NCBI GenBank assembly: GCA_037176705.1
Contig: CM073885.1
Span: forward strand, 165,468,290-165,532,289
Source of the DNA: Molossus alvarezi
Lineage: Eukaryota; Chordata; Mammalia; Chiroptera; Molossidae
Direction of reading: 5' to 3'
Length of the DNA stretch: 64,000 bases
Part shown: positions 1 through 12,639 of the stretch, piece by piece
Layout of the letters: every line of letters begins with the position of its first letter
How positions within the stretch are numbered: the first letter of the stretch is position 1
Made by a program: the position numbers and the translations under genes
Notes under the pieces: generated by a model
Database searches by the model: none
Told to the model about the DNA's origin: nothing
The model's input: the letters and a program-made list of their open reading frames with translations, nothing else

Positions 1-129
1 CCTCCTGGTGTTATTAACACGACATGCACAATGACATAGAAAAGCACTTGGTACTTGGTTCCATGCCTGAAACAATAAATGCTCCAAAAAGTATCACAAA
101 TCACTTCCCTTAGACTTCAAATCGTGGGT

Positions 130-790
130 CTAACTCCGACTACTGTCAATACATTTATTTAACCACCCTGAAGGTATCTGCTGAAGACATCTTAACATGG
201 GCTGGGGGGCCAGGCACAGGATGCGTAGGTCGTGACAGTGGATAAGACAGACACAGTCCCTTTCCCTAGTGGAGCTTGCAGTCTGGTTAGGGAGCAAGAT
301 CTATCCAACACAAAACCATGTAAATGAATGTAGTACAGAACTATGAATTGTGATCAGGATCGTTAAAACAGCAGTAGGTGCCACGGAGGAGTGTAATGGG
401 AAGACCCCTGCGCACGGAGGGGCCTCTGAGATCGTGTCATTTAGGTGGTGATCTCAAGGATAATCCAAACGAGCTAGCTGAACTTTGGGGGGAGAGAGAG
501 AGAGAGAAAGAGAGAGTGTTAGCGGTGGGGGAGGGGCATTCCAGGCAGAGGGAAAGCATGTGCAAAGGCCCTGGAATGGGGAGTGACCCTGAGTGTTTGA
601 GGAACTGAGAGAAGGCAGGTGGGGCTCCCGGCTAAAGGGAGTTTGTAGCGAGAAGGGGCCGGAGTGCACAGGCCTGTGAATTTATCTGAAGGAGGAGGAG
701 CCGCGGAAGGTTGGGGCAGGGAGTGATGTGACCTGCTGTATGCTTTAAGAGGTTCACTGCGGGAAGAAATGAAGTGAGGGGAAGCAGGAC
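130..790 (-). mobile_element. L2 LINE fragment (antisense)
   Basis: An L2-like order of phrases: CCAGGCACAGGATG, AGACACAGTCCCTTTCCCTAGTGGAGCTTGCAGTCTGG, GGGCATTCCAGGCAGAGGGAAAGCATGTGCAAAGGCCC, then GGAGTGATGTGACCTG. It contains a GA run at 489-518. Ancient and not coding. Confidence 0.6.
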
Positions 791-1890
791 TTCAGAAAAG
801 GCGGGAGTTAGGAGGCCTCTGCGCGGTTCTCGGAGAGAGCCGGTGGCAACTTAGACTGTGCTGTCATAAAGGCACCCAGCTCACGGTCGCTTTCCGTAAC
901 AAAGTGCTGTTTCTTGCTCATGAAATGCCCACTGCACGACGGGCTGGCCCTCTAGGGCACTGAGCTCCATTCGTGCAGTTTAGGGACCCAGACTGCTCCG
1001 GTCTTGGGGCACCTTCACGGCCACAGCCTGCTTCCCTACGTGCGGTGGCAGGACGTGCTGGCCGCACACCCCCGGGTCACATGCCCAACCTGATGGCAAA
1101 GTGGGAGGCAGAAGACAGCGACCGTCCTGAGTGCCCAGAAAGAGGGGAGATGGGGATACAGACATGGGCGATGGCACCGCGCTGTCCATCACTCCACGCG
1201 AAGAGACGCCTACAGATTTAAGATCTATTCTGGAGATAAGACTGACAGGACTTCAAAATAAACTGGATATGGGAGGTGAGGGAGCAGGCGGTGTACGGGG
1301 CGAGATATAAACAAGAAAGTTTCATAACTGATTTGCCTACAAACACTGAGCACAGAGTACATATGGGCTCATAAAACTCCTCTTTATCCTGATAGGATGT
1401 CCTCCCCTCCCCCACTGCCGCCCTCCTCCTCCTCCCTCCTTCTGTCTACATGCCTCACCTTCTGTGCTTCCTGAATGTATTACCATACTTTCCAAGGATT
1501 TGTTTATTTCTAATTGGCTGTGTGTTTTATTCCGGCAGCGCTGTTAATGAAGCGAATTACCAAGCAGCAGTGCTTTGCATGATGATGGCTTTGCAGTGTT
1601 GAACTGCAGAACTGGAACGGGCAGGCAGCACAGCATTTCACGTCCTACAACTTTCCTTAAAGCGGAAAGTATCTCGATTAATAAAAAGTCAGTTTCGAAC
1701 GGTTTTGCCCAACTAAATCACAGAAGAGCCATGGAAGGCAAATGAAGTGTCCGGGGTAAAACGGCAGCGAGAGGAGGAAGTCACAGGGAAAACGGGGTCT
1801 TGGGTGTCAGAAGGACCAGCCTTAGCACCTGGGCTCCACTCTCTGACTGTGGTCTTTGAACCTAAGGGTTCCCTTTTTTAAAAAAATATT
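791..1890. other. Unique DNA, no gene seen
   Basis: No repeat family or splice-consistent coding sequence recognised. A C/T-rich run lies at 1396-1445. Confidence 0.6.
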
Positions 1891-1904
1891 GAATCAATAA
1901 AGTA

Positions 1905-2171
1905 GTTATAGGGATGTTACAGATCGAACGTTTGCATCCCCCTAAATTCAATCATTGAAATCCCCCAAGATGATGGTATTAGGAGGGGGAGCCTTTTGGG
2001 ATGATAAGATCAAGAAGGGGAGCCCTCATGAATGGGATTAGTGCCCTTAGAGAATCGGCCTGTGAGGTCAAGTGAAAAGGTGACCATGCGTGAGGGACAT
2101 AGATGTGTTTTGTTTATAAGCCACCCTGTCTGTAGTCCTCTGTTCCAGGAGCCCAGTCCAGTGAACTAAGA
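1905..2171 (+). mobile_element. MaLR-type LTR fragment
   Basis: It contains GATGGTATTAGGAGG, GAGCCCTCATGAATGGGATTAGTGCCCTTAGAG and a TGTTTATAAGCCACCCTGTCTG...GAACTAAGACGA end. These are hallmarks of the ERVL-MaLR (MLT1/MST-like) LTR group. The middle is deleted. Confidence 0.5.
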
Positions 2172-2334
2172 CGAGGGATTATGCAGGATATGTTTAAAAT
2201 CACCTGGTATACAGAAGTCACTTAATAAATGCTGTGTTCCTAGTCTCCTGAACACATCATTGTATTCTTTCCTCAAACCAGTCATTATTACCACAGGGGT
2301 CAGAAACTTCTCTCATCCACAGAAAGTCACTTCC

Positions 2335-2592
2335 TGCCCAGCCTGTTTGGCTCAGCAATGAGAGCGTCGACCCTTGGACCGAAGGGTGGAGGATTCGATT
2401 CCCGGTCACGGGCACACGCCTGGGTTGCAGGTTTGATCCTCAGCCTGGGTTGGGGTCGTGTGGGAGGCAACCAATCAATGTCTCTCTCACGTCAATGTTT
2501 CTCTCTCTCTCTCTCTCCCCTTCCCTTGTACTCTATCTAAAAATCAATGGAAAACTCTCTTGGATAAGGATTAACAAAGAAAAAGAAAAAAA
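2335..2592 (+). mobile_element. VES SINE
   Basis: tRNA-like head with Pol III A box (TTTGGCTCAGCAATGAGAGC) and B box (GATTCGATTCCCGG), CT-rich body and A-rich tail. The target duplication AAAGTCACTTCC (2323-2334) / AAAGTCGCTTCC (2593-2604) has one mismatch. Confidence 0.9.
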
Positions 2593-2604
2593 AAAGTCGC
2601 TTCC

Positions 2605-4290
2605 CAGTGAAAGGAACAGAAAGAGAGGCCCCCTGAGTTCCCTTTCCTTTCTGTTTTTCTCCTGTCCCCTTTTCAAAGAGTCTTCACAGTTTTCTTCCTT
2701 TCGCCTATTGTCATTAAAACATCCCAAGGCAAATGTTCAAGTACTCATGTGCGGAATCCATAAACGCTAAATGTTTGTCTGCATTAGGCATCTGACAACA
2801 CAGCCCTTTTCACTGCCCCTCGGACAGATCCCCCAGTTTAGGTTGTTTTCAACAGTGTTTGTGATTCAGTGACAGAATCCTCAGTCAACAGTATGCCATG
2901 TTTTAAAATGCTGAGTACCTAACACGGCAGAGATGTCAGGAGCCCTGGAGAAGGCGGAGGCAGGAGATGGTCCAGGGAGAGGGCTCAGTCACCCAACGAG
3001 ACTGGACAGTCACTCCTCTCCGTGGCGTCAGTAAGTGAGAACTAGACGTTCATTGAATCTGGGGAGAACCACGAGGGGGTCACTTGCTCTTGAAAGAGGA
3101 AAAGAAGACATCTTCTCAGTTCTGAGTTAAGAGAGGACATGACCGGTGGACAGGTCCGATTCAATAAGCTGGCACCCGCTACGGATAGACATTAGATTGA
3201 ATCCTCCTCCACTTCTGCTTTGGCGAAATCTCTCAGATAAGTCAAAGAGAACCGAGAACTTGACTGAGATGGAAGTAGGAATTCCAAAGACCTGGAGTCG
3301 GGGTAACCTGGTGGAAGAAGGGGTTGCACGAGATGAGTGTGTGCTGAACCATGACCCCAGGAAGGCTTACTGGGTCAGGTCGGAAAGCCCCATCCCAGAG
3401 GACGGATATCGGAGAACTTGGGGTGGTGGAGGACGCCTGCAGCCGGAGCTCCCTCTCAGGGGAAGTCCGGGCTGTAAATGGAGAGGGGCCCCGATACTGA
3501 CTGGCGTTGAGAGTCTGAGCACTGGGTGGGGGGAGAAGTACCGGCGTCAGGAGAACCGCCCAAGAAACGGTAAGAACCCAAATCCCTGGGGCCAGACGCT
3601 TGTGGGTTCAAAATAAAAATTATGTTTCTGTGATTTCTGCTACTTTTAAAATTCCAACTTCCTGATGGAAACCCCTTGTAACAGCATCTTACCAGAATTA
3701 GCTAAAGAAGGGAAAAGGATCAGCCCTTAGGTGATCTGCCCGACCATACAATTGAGTGGTCCCAAAACAAGTCACGGAAGGAACAGTGGCCACCCCCTTG
3801 GAGACCTCCTGGGGCTTGGTGGGCTAGGTTAGCACTTGAAGTGGCCCGGCCCAGCTTGCTGAGGCGGCTCCGACTGCACCGCCGCTGCCTCCCTCCGTTG
3901 CTCCGTTAGAAGATCGTTTGTAGCATCTGTACCATCTTGCCAGCACTCTCAATTCCCAGCTCCTTCGACGTTTTATCCCAGTCCCCTGGCAAATCGGTGA
4001 TAAGGGTGCAATAGAACCACCCCCTGGAATAATACTTTCCTATATCTAAGCTCCCAGGACTGCTGGGGCGGGGGGGAGGATCACACAGTAGGTGGGTTGG
4101 TGCTTTGATAAGCTTGTGGTGTTCAATTTGCTTGGGCTTTTGTTCGCCTTGACAATTCTATTACGTGTTGTAGTAACCTGCCCCTTCCATTTCTTCCAAC
4201 AGCACTTCCCCCATTCACTGATCTGCTCTCCTCAACGTTCTGTGTTGTCCTAACTTATTTAATCATGCTTCCCATTTCAGAAAAAAAAAA
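2605..4290. other. Unique DNA, no gene seen
   Basis: An open frame at 3146-3616 begins only at GTG, has no recognisable domain and no splice context; I treat it as chance. A small GC-rich patch lies at 3845-3900 and a poly(A) run at 4281-4295. Confidence 0.55.
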
Positions 4291-4299
4291 AAAAATTGA

Positions 4300-5120
4300 T
4301 GCTGCCTGGTGTGAACTGATGTTTGGCCATAAGCCATCCTCGTCTTCCACCTCAGAGAAAAAGTGTCTCTACTCTTACAAAAGGACAAGCCACCTGCCAT
4401 CCTATCCCTTCCCATTTTCTCTAAGATCCCAGCCCATCCCTTCATTTTTTTATTCTCTGAATCTTCACCTTTTCCCTTCCACCATCTTGTCCTTCTCATG
4501 CTCATTCTCTACCATCTCAAAGTCAGTAACAAGCCAAACAACTCATTCTGCTGTACCTAACGCCTTTCTCCTCCTGCAAACTGCAATCCGGTGCTGTCCC
4601 TTTGCTGTCCCTACAAACCCACTAAACCATTCTTGGAAAGCATCTCCAGATTCAGGGCATGACTCAGTCTTCTTCCTTCCCCCTTCAGTCCGAAGTATCT
4701 GAACCACTGACCACTCACTCTGCCCCTGCTCCCAGCACAGTCCTCTCTCTTTGTTTTTCTATCTCTGATTGGTGATGAAGGTCCTTTTGCAGGTTCTTTC
4801 CTGGACCGATCCATACGTGTTGTTGTCTGCCATGGCTCTTCTTTTTCTGTCTGTTACTTTAAAGCAACTGGTTGGTATTCAGTCACCGTATTTCTCAGGA
4901 CTCTCTCCAGGACTCTTGTCTTTGCAGCTTGCTTGTTTCTCCAAACATCTCAACCAGCGTCTTTCCCTTCTGCTCCATCCTCACTGCCCCCGAGAGGAGT
5001 TACCTCACATGCATTTGATCAAGTCCCTGCTCCTAACCCTCCCCTCACCCCATCTGCCTCAGGACACGCCCCACACTCCTCAGCTGGACATACAGAGCCC
5101 CTGAGCATGACTCGGCTTTT
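4300..5120 (+). mobile_element. Possible old L2-like fragment
   Basis: Long pyrimidine-rich stretch whose wording (CTCACTGCCCCC, TCAAGTCCCTGCTCC, CAGGTTCTTTCCTGG) loosely recalls L2 sense strand. Weak call. Confidence 0.3.
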
Positions 5121-5129
5121 ATTAACAGT

Positions 5130-7258
5130 TTGAGAAACATGAAAAGATACAAATTCCTCTTTCTCCATTCCTTGCAAATCATGTTACGGATTCTGACTGC
5201 TTTCATTATTGAATTATAGGAGTTATTTGTTTAGTACTGGCAACCAAGCCTTGGGCACATTTTCATCACTTCAGTGTGTTGGAAGGGGAAAAAAGATTTA
5301 ATAAGATTGGGGGAAAAACATACATACACACAAAAAAAGCATTCTATCATTATTATCTGCATGGCTGATCTGCGTTTTAGAAATTCTCTCTTTATAGGTC
5401 AGACTCGAGCTGAAAGCAATCGGTTTACAAAGCCGCCCGACACAATTTCACAGACTAGCAAGAAGCTAAGAGACTCCTGAAAAATAATAAAAATTAAGAT
5501 TCTGATAATGCAAAGAATGTCTCAAAAAACAAGTGACTCGATCCCTACAAAACAATGTCATCAATGCTTAGTGAGCACCCACAAGGCCCTCTGAAACGGA
5601 GTTTACGTCCCCTTCAGAGCGTGACTCGTAAGTGACTCGTAATTAGTGCAGTTTCGTAGTCAGTCCCCTGGACAGTAAACCTCCCTCAAAATAATATGCC
5701 TGTGGGTGATCTGCAAGTTTCAAGAACACCCGAATTCTACTTACAGTGGCCAGGAAGGGGGCAAGACTAGATTGTGCATCTCAGTGAAAAGCTTAATTAA
5801 TGCTATTCTCTCTGAAGAAAGAATTTCTTCACAGATGGGAAATGCAGCCTACAAATGGAAAGCCCAGACAAACAGAATTCTTCCAAACACCTCTCCTGCT
5901 CCTTCCCCTTGCGGACCTCCAGTAGAATTCCCCCTGTGAGGAGGTATAACAGGCTGGCCTGCCTCTAGCACAGAGGCGACAGTGGCCACCTGCGTTTGGA
6001 CTTCCAGCTCATCAAGCAAATGCTAACCACAGTGTGCCCGCTCCCGTGTGGTTTCCCGGAGAGAGGCATGCGCCCAGCCCACTGCCAGTTTGCTTACTCT
6101 CTTTAATCCACTAGTATTTTGGTTTATAAATCGCCTGCCTTGGAGCTTGGTTAACATAAAAATCTGCCTGTGAAATACCAGTCGTACACCGGAACTAACA
6201 AAACCAAGTCTTGTGCCTACTGAGCTGGGAAGACCTGGCCGGTCTCCTGGTTCCGTCACCCACCAGGTATGAATGGAACCACACCACGTGCCACAAGAAT
6301 GGCTCCCGGAAACAGGACAGTGAACAAGACGGTGTCCCTGCTGCCTTGGAACACAGAGTCTGGTGAGGAGAAGTTTGCAGGATGAACACTGCTATTTTCC
6401 ATAATCACGTTAATCTCAAGAAGCCATGAATCTGTGTTTTGGTGGATGTAATTTAACTCAAAATATAGAAACCGCTTTAAAAATGACTACATGAAATTCA
6501 CCTTTTATAAATGAACACTGCAGCCAACTAAACTTGCAAAAAAATCTCTGTGATCTTGGTTTTCTCTTCATTTTTACCTGCCTTGGGTTGCCCTTGACAA
6601 AGAATAATTAGCTAGCTCTTTACTGCTAAATTAGTTACCACAATGTATTCCAGCCCCCCTCCCATTGTTGAATGATTGTTTTCAAAAGTGTAAAATCATA
6701 AATATCCTACAGATATAAAATGAACACCTGTTAAAGACTTTATTTTATTAATGAGGGAACCAGGAGAAGCCAAGACACACATGCATTTATCAGGAACACT
6801 AAGATGAATGTGCAAATAGAGGCAAAACAGGTTGGGGGTCAACTGGATCTCTACCAGATAGAACATAATTTGCATATTTATAGACAAGAAATATTTTTCA
6901 TTGCTCTGAGTTAACTACAACTTACAGTGTTGTAAAATTGCTCTCAAAGGTTTAGAACCAGATAACTTGGGATTGTGTGATCTGAACAATGCAAACTTAC
7001 CCATGGAAGCACAAAATGTCCCTAAACCATTAACAGTATCACTGCCTATCACGATACTATTCAAGGAAGAATTCACATCAGTGAACCTCATAGACTCTCA
7101 CTTCTTCTGAATTACAGTCCCCTCCACTCCACTGCTTGCCCCCAAAACAGGTGGGCCTGGCTACATTCAGCATGAGTCTTTTGGAGCAGACCAGAAGCAT
7201 TAACTTACTTGAGAAGGCTGAAGTGAGGGTTACCAAAAGGACAATTCTGACAGAGAGA
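5130..7258. other. Unique DNA, no gene seen
   Basis: AT-rich intronic sequence. The only oddity is a short direct repeat of GTGACTCGTAA near 5620-5642. Confidence 0.55.
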
Positions 7259-7273
7259 GTTATTAAAATTTTA

Positions 7274-7447
7274 TTTTATTTATTGATTTTAGAGAGGGAG
7301 AGGGAGATAAGAACATTGATAAGACAGAACAACGATTGCCCGCCTCCTGCCTGCCCCACACTGGGGATGTGCCCTGACTGGGAATCGAACCGGCGACCTC
7401 TTTGTGCATGGGTCGATGCTCAACCACTGAGCCACACCAGCCAGGTG
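7274..7447 (-). mobile_element. VES SINE, short subtype
   Basis: Reverse-oriented copy of the subtype with the 'GTTGAGCATCGACCCATGCACAAAGAGGT' head. Perfect 14-bp duplication TTATTAAAATTTTA at 7260-7273 and 7452-7465, so fairly young. Confidence 0.92.
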
Positions 7448-7810
7448 AGATTTATTAAAATTTTAAATCCAGGTGGGTAAGAGTAGGATCCTACATAGGA
7501 AATGGAGCCTTTAGCAATGTAGAGATAAAATTAAAAAGGAGCTGACTGGGAAGAAAACAAGTGATAATCATTGGGGCGCTGGTATCTCGTTTCTCTGGTC
7601 CCAAGTGTGAGACCCTTGGGGACTAGAGGAAAGCTGAGCAGTGCTGAGTCAGGATAGAATTTATCTACAGTGCCGCTTTCGAAGTCCTTTTTAACTCGCC
7701 GCCAACAATACTTTCTTCCTCTACACAGCTAACATTGTTCTGAGCTCTCCTTAAGGTGCTATAAATTTGAAAACCTTGAATAAACTGAGTATATGTGTGT
7801 GTGTGTGCAT

Positions 7811-8055
7811 ATTTTTTTTTAATTGTCCTCACCCGAGGACATTTTTGCATTTATCTTCAGATAGAACATTAGGGAGAGAGGGAGGAAGAGAGAGACACCG
7901 ATGTGAGAGAGACACATCAACTGGTTGCCACCCACACGACCCCAACCAAGGCTGGGGACAAACTGCAACCGAGGTACGTGCATTTAGCAGGAACCGAACG
8001 GGACTCTCTGGTTCACAGGCCGATGCTCTAACCACCGAGCCAAACCAGCCAGGGC
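7811..8055 (-). mobile_element. VES SINE, long subtype
   Basis: Begins with poly(T) and AATTGTCCTCACCCGAGGACA and ends CCAAACCAGCCAGGGC. A (TG)n run at 7791-7807 abuts the tail. Confidence 0.9.
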
Positions 8056-8149
8056 TGTATTTTTAATACCAATATCCACATTCCCTGATGCACAAATTCT
8101 GATATACCTCCCGGTTAAGGGTGAAGATCACAGTCACATCTGTTGGGTG

Positions 8150-8385
8150 GGCATTAGGTGTCCAGTACTGTCTGAAATGCCTTACACAGATGTCATCTCA
8201 TTTACACCTAACAATGAATGGGCAAGGTAGGCACTCTGTCTATTTTATTGATGAGGAAAATAAGACACTGTAAGATTAAAGCACACACCTAAAATGGCTC
8301 TGACAGTTAGAACTGGAGTGAAGTTTTGAACCCAGGCACCACGGTTCTCTAGTCTTAACCATTATGCTGTTCTACCTCCTCTTGT
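8150..8385 (-). mobile_element. MIR SINE (antisense)
   Basis: Order CATCTCATTTACACCTAACAA, TTTTATTGATGAGGAAAATAAGACACTG, GAACTGGAGTGAAGTTTTGAACCCAGGCACC, CTTAACCATTATGCTGTTCTACC is diagnostic of MIR in reverse. Confidence 0.75.
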
Positions 8386-8575
8386 AGGGAAGCATTCGTT
8401 CTTCAGTGGAGAGGTATTCATTGTCTACAGTACCCCTTGTCTGTGCCCCCCTCAGGTTAACTGATCCTCTCTTTAATGACAAAGATTCTCTCTTTGTCCA
8501 AGCTCTGGTCAGGCTCCTCGGAGCTCTTTTTCAACTAGGCCCATCCTCGGGCATGGCCTTAAAAACACAATTTAG

Positions 8576-8797
8576 TCCAACTGGTGTGGCTCAGTGGTTG
8601 AGCATCGACCCATGCACCAAGAGGTCACTGGTTCGATCCTCAGTCAGGACACATGCCCAGGTTGTGGGCCCGATCCCCAGTAGGGGGCACGCAGAAAGTG
8701 GCCAATTGATGTTCTCTCTCATTGATGTTTCTCTCTCTCTCCCTCTCACTCTAAATACCAATAAAGGAAAAAAAAAGATTTTTTTTTTTAAAAAAAG
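8576..8797 (+). mobile_element. VES SINE, short subtype
   Basis: Head CCAACTGGTGTGGCTCAGTGGTTGAGCATCG and CCAATAAAGGAAAA tail. Flanks ACACAATTTAG / ACCCAATTTAG mark an aged duplication. Confidence 0.9.
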
Positions 8798-8809
8798 AAC
8801 CCAATTTAG

Positions 8810-9138
8810 CAAGATGCTTGCTAAGTCAGTTTAGCCATGATTCCTCATCATTTACATGTGATCACCCTCAATAACCGACTGAATGCCTCATCCCTCACCA
8901 TCACCAGGTGATATCCGATCGCCTTGGCCTCCTGCAGCAAGAATCCTGTCAGGTCAGGTAAGCTGAAGCACTTCTTACCCTTGATGCTTCCTCTTAGCAA
9001 TTTTCCATTGTTAAAAACAAAACAAAACAAACAAGTAGCAGGCCCCAAAGGGAGTCACTTATGCTAAGCCCCATGTCAGCAAACCAAAACTTAATACTTA
9101 CCCTAGTTGCAATCTCAGCTTCTAACCTTTAACCAGTC
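8810..9138. other. Unique DNA
   Basis: Nothing recognised. Confidence 0.5.
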
Positions 9139-9247
9139 AATCTGGGGATCAACCACAACCAAGGTACGTGCCCTTGACTGGGATCAAACCCACGGCTCTT
9201 TGGTCTGCAGGCTGACATTCTAACCGCTGAGCCAAACCAGCCAGGGC
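9139..9247 (-). mobile_element. VES SINE, head half only
   Basis: Retains GATCAACCACAACCAAGGTACGTGCCC to CCAAACCAGCCAGGGC but lacks the CT-rich body and tail. A 3'-deleted remnant. Confidence 0.85.
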
Positions 9248-9249
9248 AA

Positions 9250-9777
9250 GAATCTAGACTTTTTAAGAAATGTCTTATGCCCAGAATATTAGTGGGAAAA
9301 ACAAGGAAAGTATTTGAAAAACTGTAATAGTAAAAAGAGCTAAGTTACTGGGTTACTATTGAATATTTATTATTGTTCTTGTTTTGTTCTGTTTTCAAAT
9401 TTTTAGATGAAAAGCCCAACAGAGGAAATAATATAAGAGATTTCTGGTACTGAGAACATTGAACATAACTGCTTTCCGGAGTCAGATGCAGGGCTCATCC
9501 TACTCAGGGCTTCACTACAGAGAACACACAAGTAGCCTCCATCATTGCTAATACCTCCACTTAGCCCACCGAGCACAGCCCTCCAATGGGCATTGTTCAA
9601 GCAAACTGGGTAATAGTTGAAGGATGCCATCCTTTACTAAGAAAAGGCCAATAGGTGTGAGTTGGAAATGTTTCTAAAATGTCAGTTAAAATTCATGTTT
9701 AAGTGTCCATATTAGCTAGGCAATCCCAATAGAAAGTTCTTCATCCCAACCAAAAAATGAATAAATGTCTCTTTCAA
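9250..9777. other. Unique DNA
   Basis: AT-rich; nothing recognised. Confidence 0.5.
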
Positions 9778-9790
9778 CTAAATGTCTTTT

Positions 9791-10036
9791 TTTTTTTTTT
9801 TTTTTAATCCTCTTCCGAGGACACCTTTTCATTTTTTGTTCAGATAGAGTTGGAGGGAGGGAGAGAGAGAGAGAAACATCGACGTGAAAGGGACATATTG
9901 AGTAGTTGCCACCCGCACGACCAACCAGGGCCGGGGACAAACTGCAACCGAGGTACATGCCCTTAGCGGGAACCGAACCCGGGTCTCTCAGGACCGCAGG
10001 CTGACGCTCTAACCGCTGAGCCAAACCTGCCAGGGC
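9791..10036 (-). mobile_element. VES SINE, long subtype
   Basis: Complete copy from poly(T) to GCCAAACCTGCCAGGGC. Flanked by CTAAATGTCTTTT (9778-9790) and CTAAATATGTCTTC (10037-10050). Confidence 0.92.
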
Positions 10037-10188
10037 CTAAATATGTCTTCAATAAGACTTAGAGAAGTGAATTCTGACAAAAGAACTTTAATGAGAAAAT
10101 AACTTTCATCTGTATCCCACGTTGACGCTATGGTAGTGTTTGAGATAGCCACATAGTCACTGGAATTTAAAAATTCATAAATATTTTG

Positions 10189-10414
10189 GCCCTGGCCGGT
10201 TTGGCTCAGCGTTTAGAGTGTTGGCCTGCGGTCCAGGGAGACCCGGGTTCAGTTCCCGCTAAGGGCATGTACCTCGGTTACAGCTTGTCCCCGGCCCTGG
10301 TTGGGTTGTGAGGGTGGCAGCCACTCGATGTGTCCCTTTCACGTCGATGTCTCTCTCTCTCTCCCTCCCACTCTATCTGAATAAAAAATGGAAAAATGTC
10401 CTCGGGTGAGGAAA

Positions 10415-10456
<42 letters not shown>
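10189..10456 (+). mobile_element. VES SINE with (AAAT)n tail
   Basis: Full copy ending in about 11 AAAT units (10410-10457). An 18-bp duplication AAAATTCATAAATATTTT flanks it (10170-10187, again ending at 10474). Confidence 0.95.
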
Positions 10457-10457
<1 letters not shown>

Positions 10458-10594
10458 AAATTCATAAATATTTTGAACCATAACAGTTGTAAAATAAGTT
10501 TAGTCATCTAAGAGTGAAAACTCTCTTATTGCCTGTAAGTCAATAGTTCATTTTTCCATATTCATATTTCATAGTCATTTTTAAGAAAGCATTA

Positions 10595-10806
10595 GGCCCA
10601 GCTGGTATGGCTCAGCAACCCATGCACCAAGAGGTTGCTGGTTCGATTCCTAGTCCGTGCACATGCCCTGGTTGTGGGCCCGATCCCCAGTGGGGGGCAT
10701 GGAGGAAGAGGACAATAGATGTTCTCTCTCATAGATGTTTCTGTCCTCTCTCCCTCTCTCTCCCTCTCCCTCTAAAGTCAATAGAGGAAAATTTATTTTA
10801 AAAAAA
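10595..10806 (+). mobile_element. VES SINE, short subtype with A-box deletion
   Basis: GGCCCAGCTGGTATGGCTCAGCAACCCATGCACC lacks the usual GTGGTTGAGCATCG segment, so the Pol III A box is damaged. The rest is intact. Confidence 0.88.
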
Positions 10807-10809
10807 GGA

Positions 10810-12364
10810 AGACATGAGAGGAAGAAAGGAACTACAAAATAGTGAGAAAATTAACAAAATAGCAATATTAAAAAAAGGAAATTATTAGATTCAAAACTAG
10901 GGACCTCATGTAGAGAGTTTTATGAAAGCTTCTCTTTAAAAAACTGAACAAACAAAATTAAAAGGGTGGTACAATGGTGTTTTGATCATCAGAGCAAGGA
11001 AAAATTGAAGCAATGCGAATTGGTCCAAGACTAGGCGCCAACCTGGAGTAGCTGCTTAATCAATATGGAGGCCCCTGGGAAATTATATACTATAAAAACG
11101 TAAACACTGAAAAAACTCGTCACCGAACACACGTGAGCAGTGAGCAAAATCCTACTTTACTGACTTAACATTCAAAACTGGTGGATGTTTGTATGTCTTG
11201 TTGGGTTTTCTTGTGGAATTCAAGGTGAGTGGCATCAGAATGAAAATCAGCGCAAAACAATCTTGAAGAAATAATAGCCAAACGTTTGTGGACATCTTAG
11301 CTATGAGATATGAAATAAAATCACAAGAAAATATGTCATAATAGAATAAAAATAACAAGCGGACCATCTCAACTTACTGTGGCAAGTTTATAAATGGGAA
11401 AAGGGGCAAAAGACCCTGTCACTGATAATGACTCTCCAAATTCTGAAATAAGACAGAAACGACTTTCCTCGGTTAACAGGAAGCACACACGAATCTCCCT
11501 TTCGATCGAGATGTTTTTCCTATGACCCACGTGTTATAAGTAAATGATGAAAAAACTATGAACTAGAATTTGTTGAAAAGCACCTTCTAGAATTTGCCTT
11601 TGACTCACTGCCGCACTGTTCCATGTCTGTCTTTGACATGATTGCTTCTTTCTGGTCTATTAGTAGCCCTCTAACAATGTCTTAATGGATGAATAAATAA
11701 ATGATAACTCAACCTGAGTTACTTCAAGATTATAACCTCATCCAGGGAAATATAGATTCTGGAGCTGAGCAGATCGAAAAGAAAGATAAAATTCTAGGGA
11801 AAAAATCAACAGGAAGAATTAGAACCAAAAGGGTCTTCTGATCAACCCCCAGCTAACTCTAAGATTCGATTAACCAGAAGAACCGGCCTCTGTTCATTCC
11901 ATTTAATTGAGATTTTACTGTATTTAAAATGCTGTTGCCCAAATGTTCTTACTAATAGTGAATGAAAGTGTAAGAGAATTGGGTAACAAATTCGCTTTGT
12001 TTAGGTAAGCCGTAATTAGGAAGGGTTATGAGAGTGCTCTAAGAGACATATCCATCACGAAATGGAGCACTATAATTACAGACGAAATTCAACAAGGAAA
12101 CAGCACAACATAGTACTCTTAGAAAAGAAAAAAATACAGTTACTCCCTGTGGTTTGGGTTCTAAACAGTGTAGTCAATCAAGTCTCATTTCACGCAACTC
12201 AGGAGCAATAAACCTACTTAACAAAATTGAACTCCTGATTGCATTAAAGTGTATTAATCTCTTATCTGCGTTGTGTATCCACAGTTTTCTAGCTAATGTC
12301 CTGCTCTTTTTTCACTTAAAATTTGCAATAATTTGAATCTAGTTCAATCAGAGCTACTTGGTCC
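10810..12364. other. Unique DNA, no gene seen
   Basis: AT-rich intronic sequence without a recognised repeat. Confidence 0.55.
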
Positions 12365-12380
12365 AGTTATAGATTTTTTT

Positions 12381-12622
12381 CTTTTTATCCTCACCCAGGG
12401 ACATTTTTGCATTTATCTTCAGATAGGGCAGGATGAAGAGAGGGAGAAAGAGAGGGAGAGAAACATCAATGTGAGAGCGACACATCGACTGGCTGCCACA
12501 TGACCCCAACCGGGGCCAGGGACGAACTGCAACCGAGGTACATGCCCTTAGTGGGAAACAAACCTGGGACTCTCTGGTCCGCTGGCCAATGCTCTAACCA
12601 CTGAGCTAAACTGGCCAGGGCA
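12381..12622 (-). mobile_element. VES SINE, long subtype
   Basis: Flanks AGTTATAGATTTTT and AGTTACAGACTTTTT are a diverged target duplication. Confidence 0.9.
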
Positions 12623-12639
12623 AGTTACAGACTTTTTAA

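Noticed and set aside
3146..3616. 156-codon plus frame
   Set aside because: GTG start only, no domain, no splice context.
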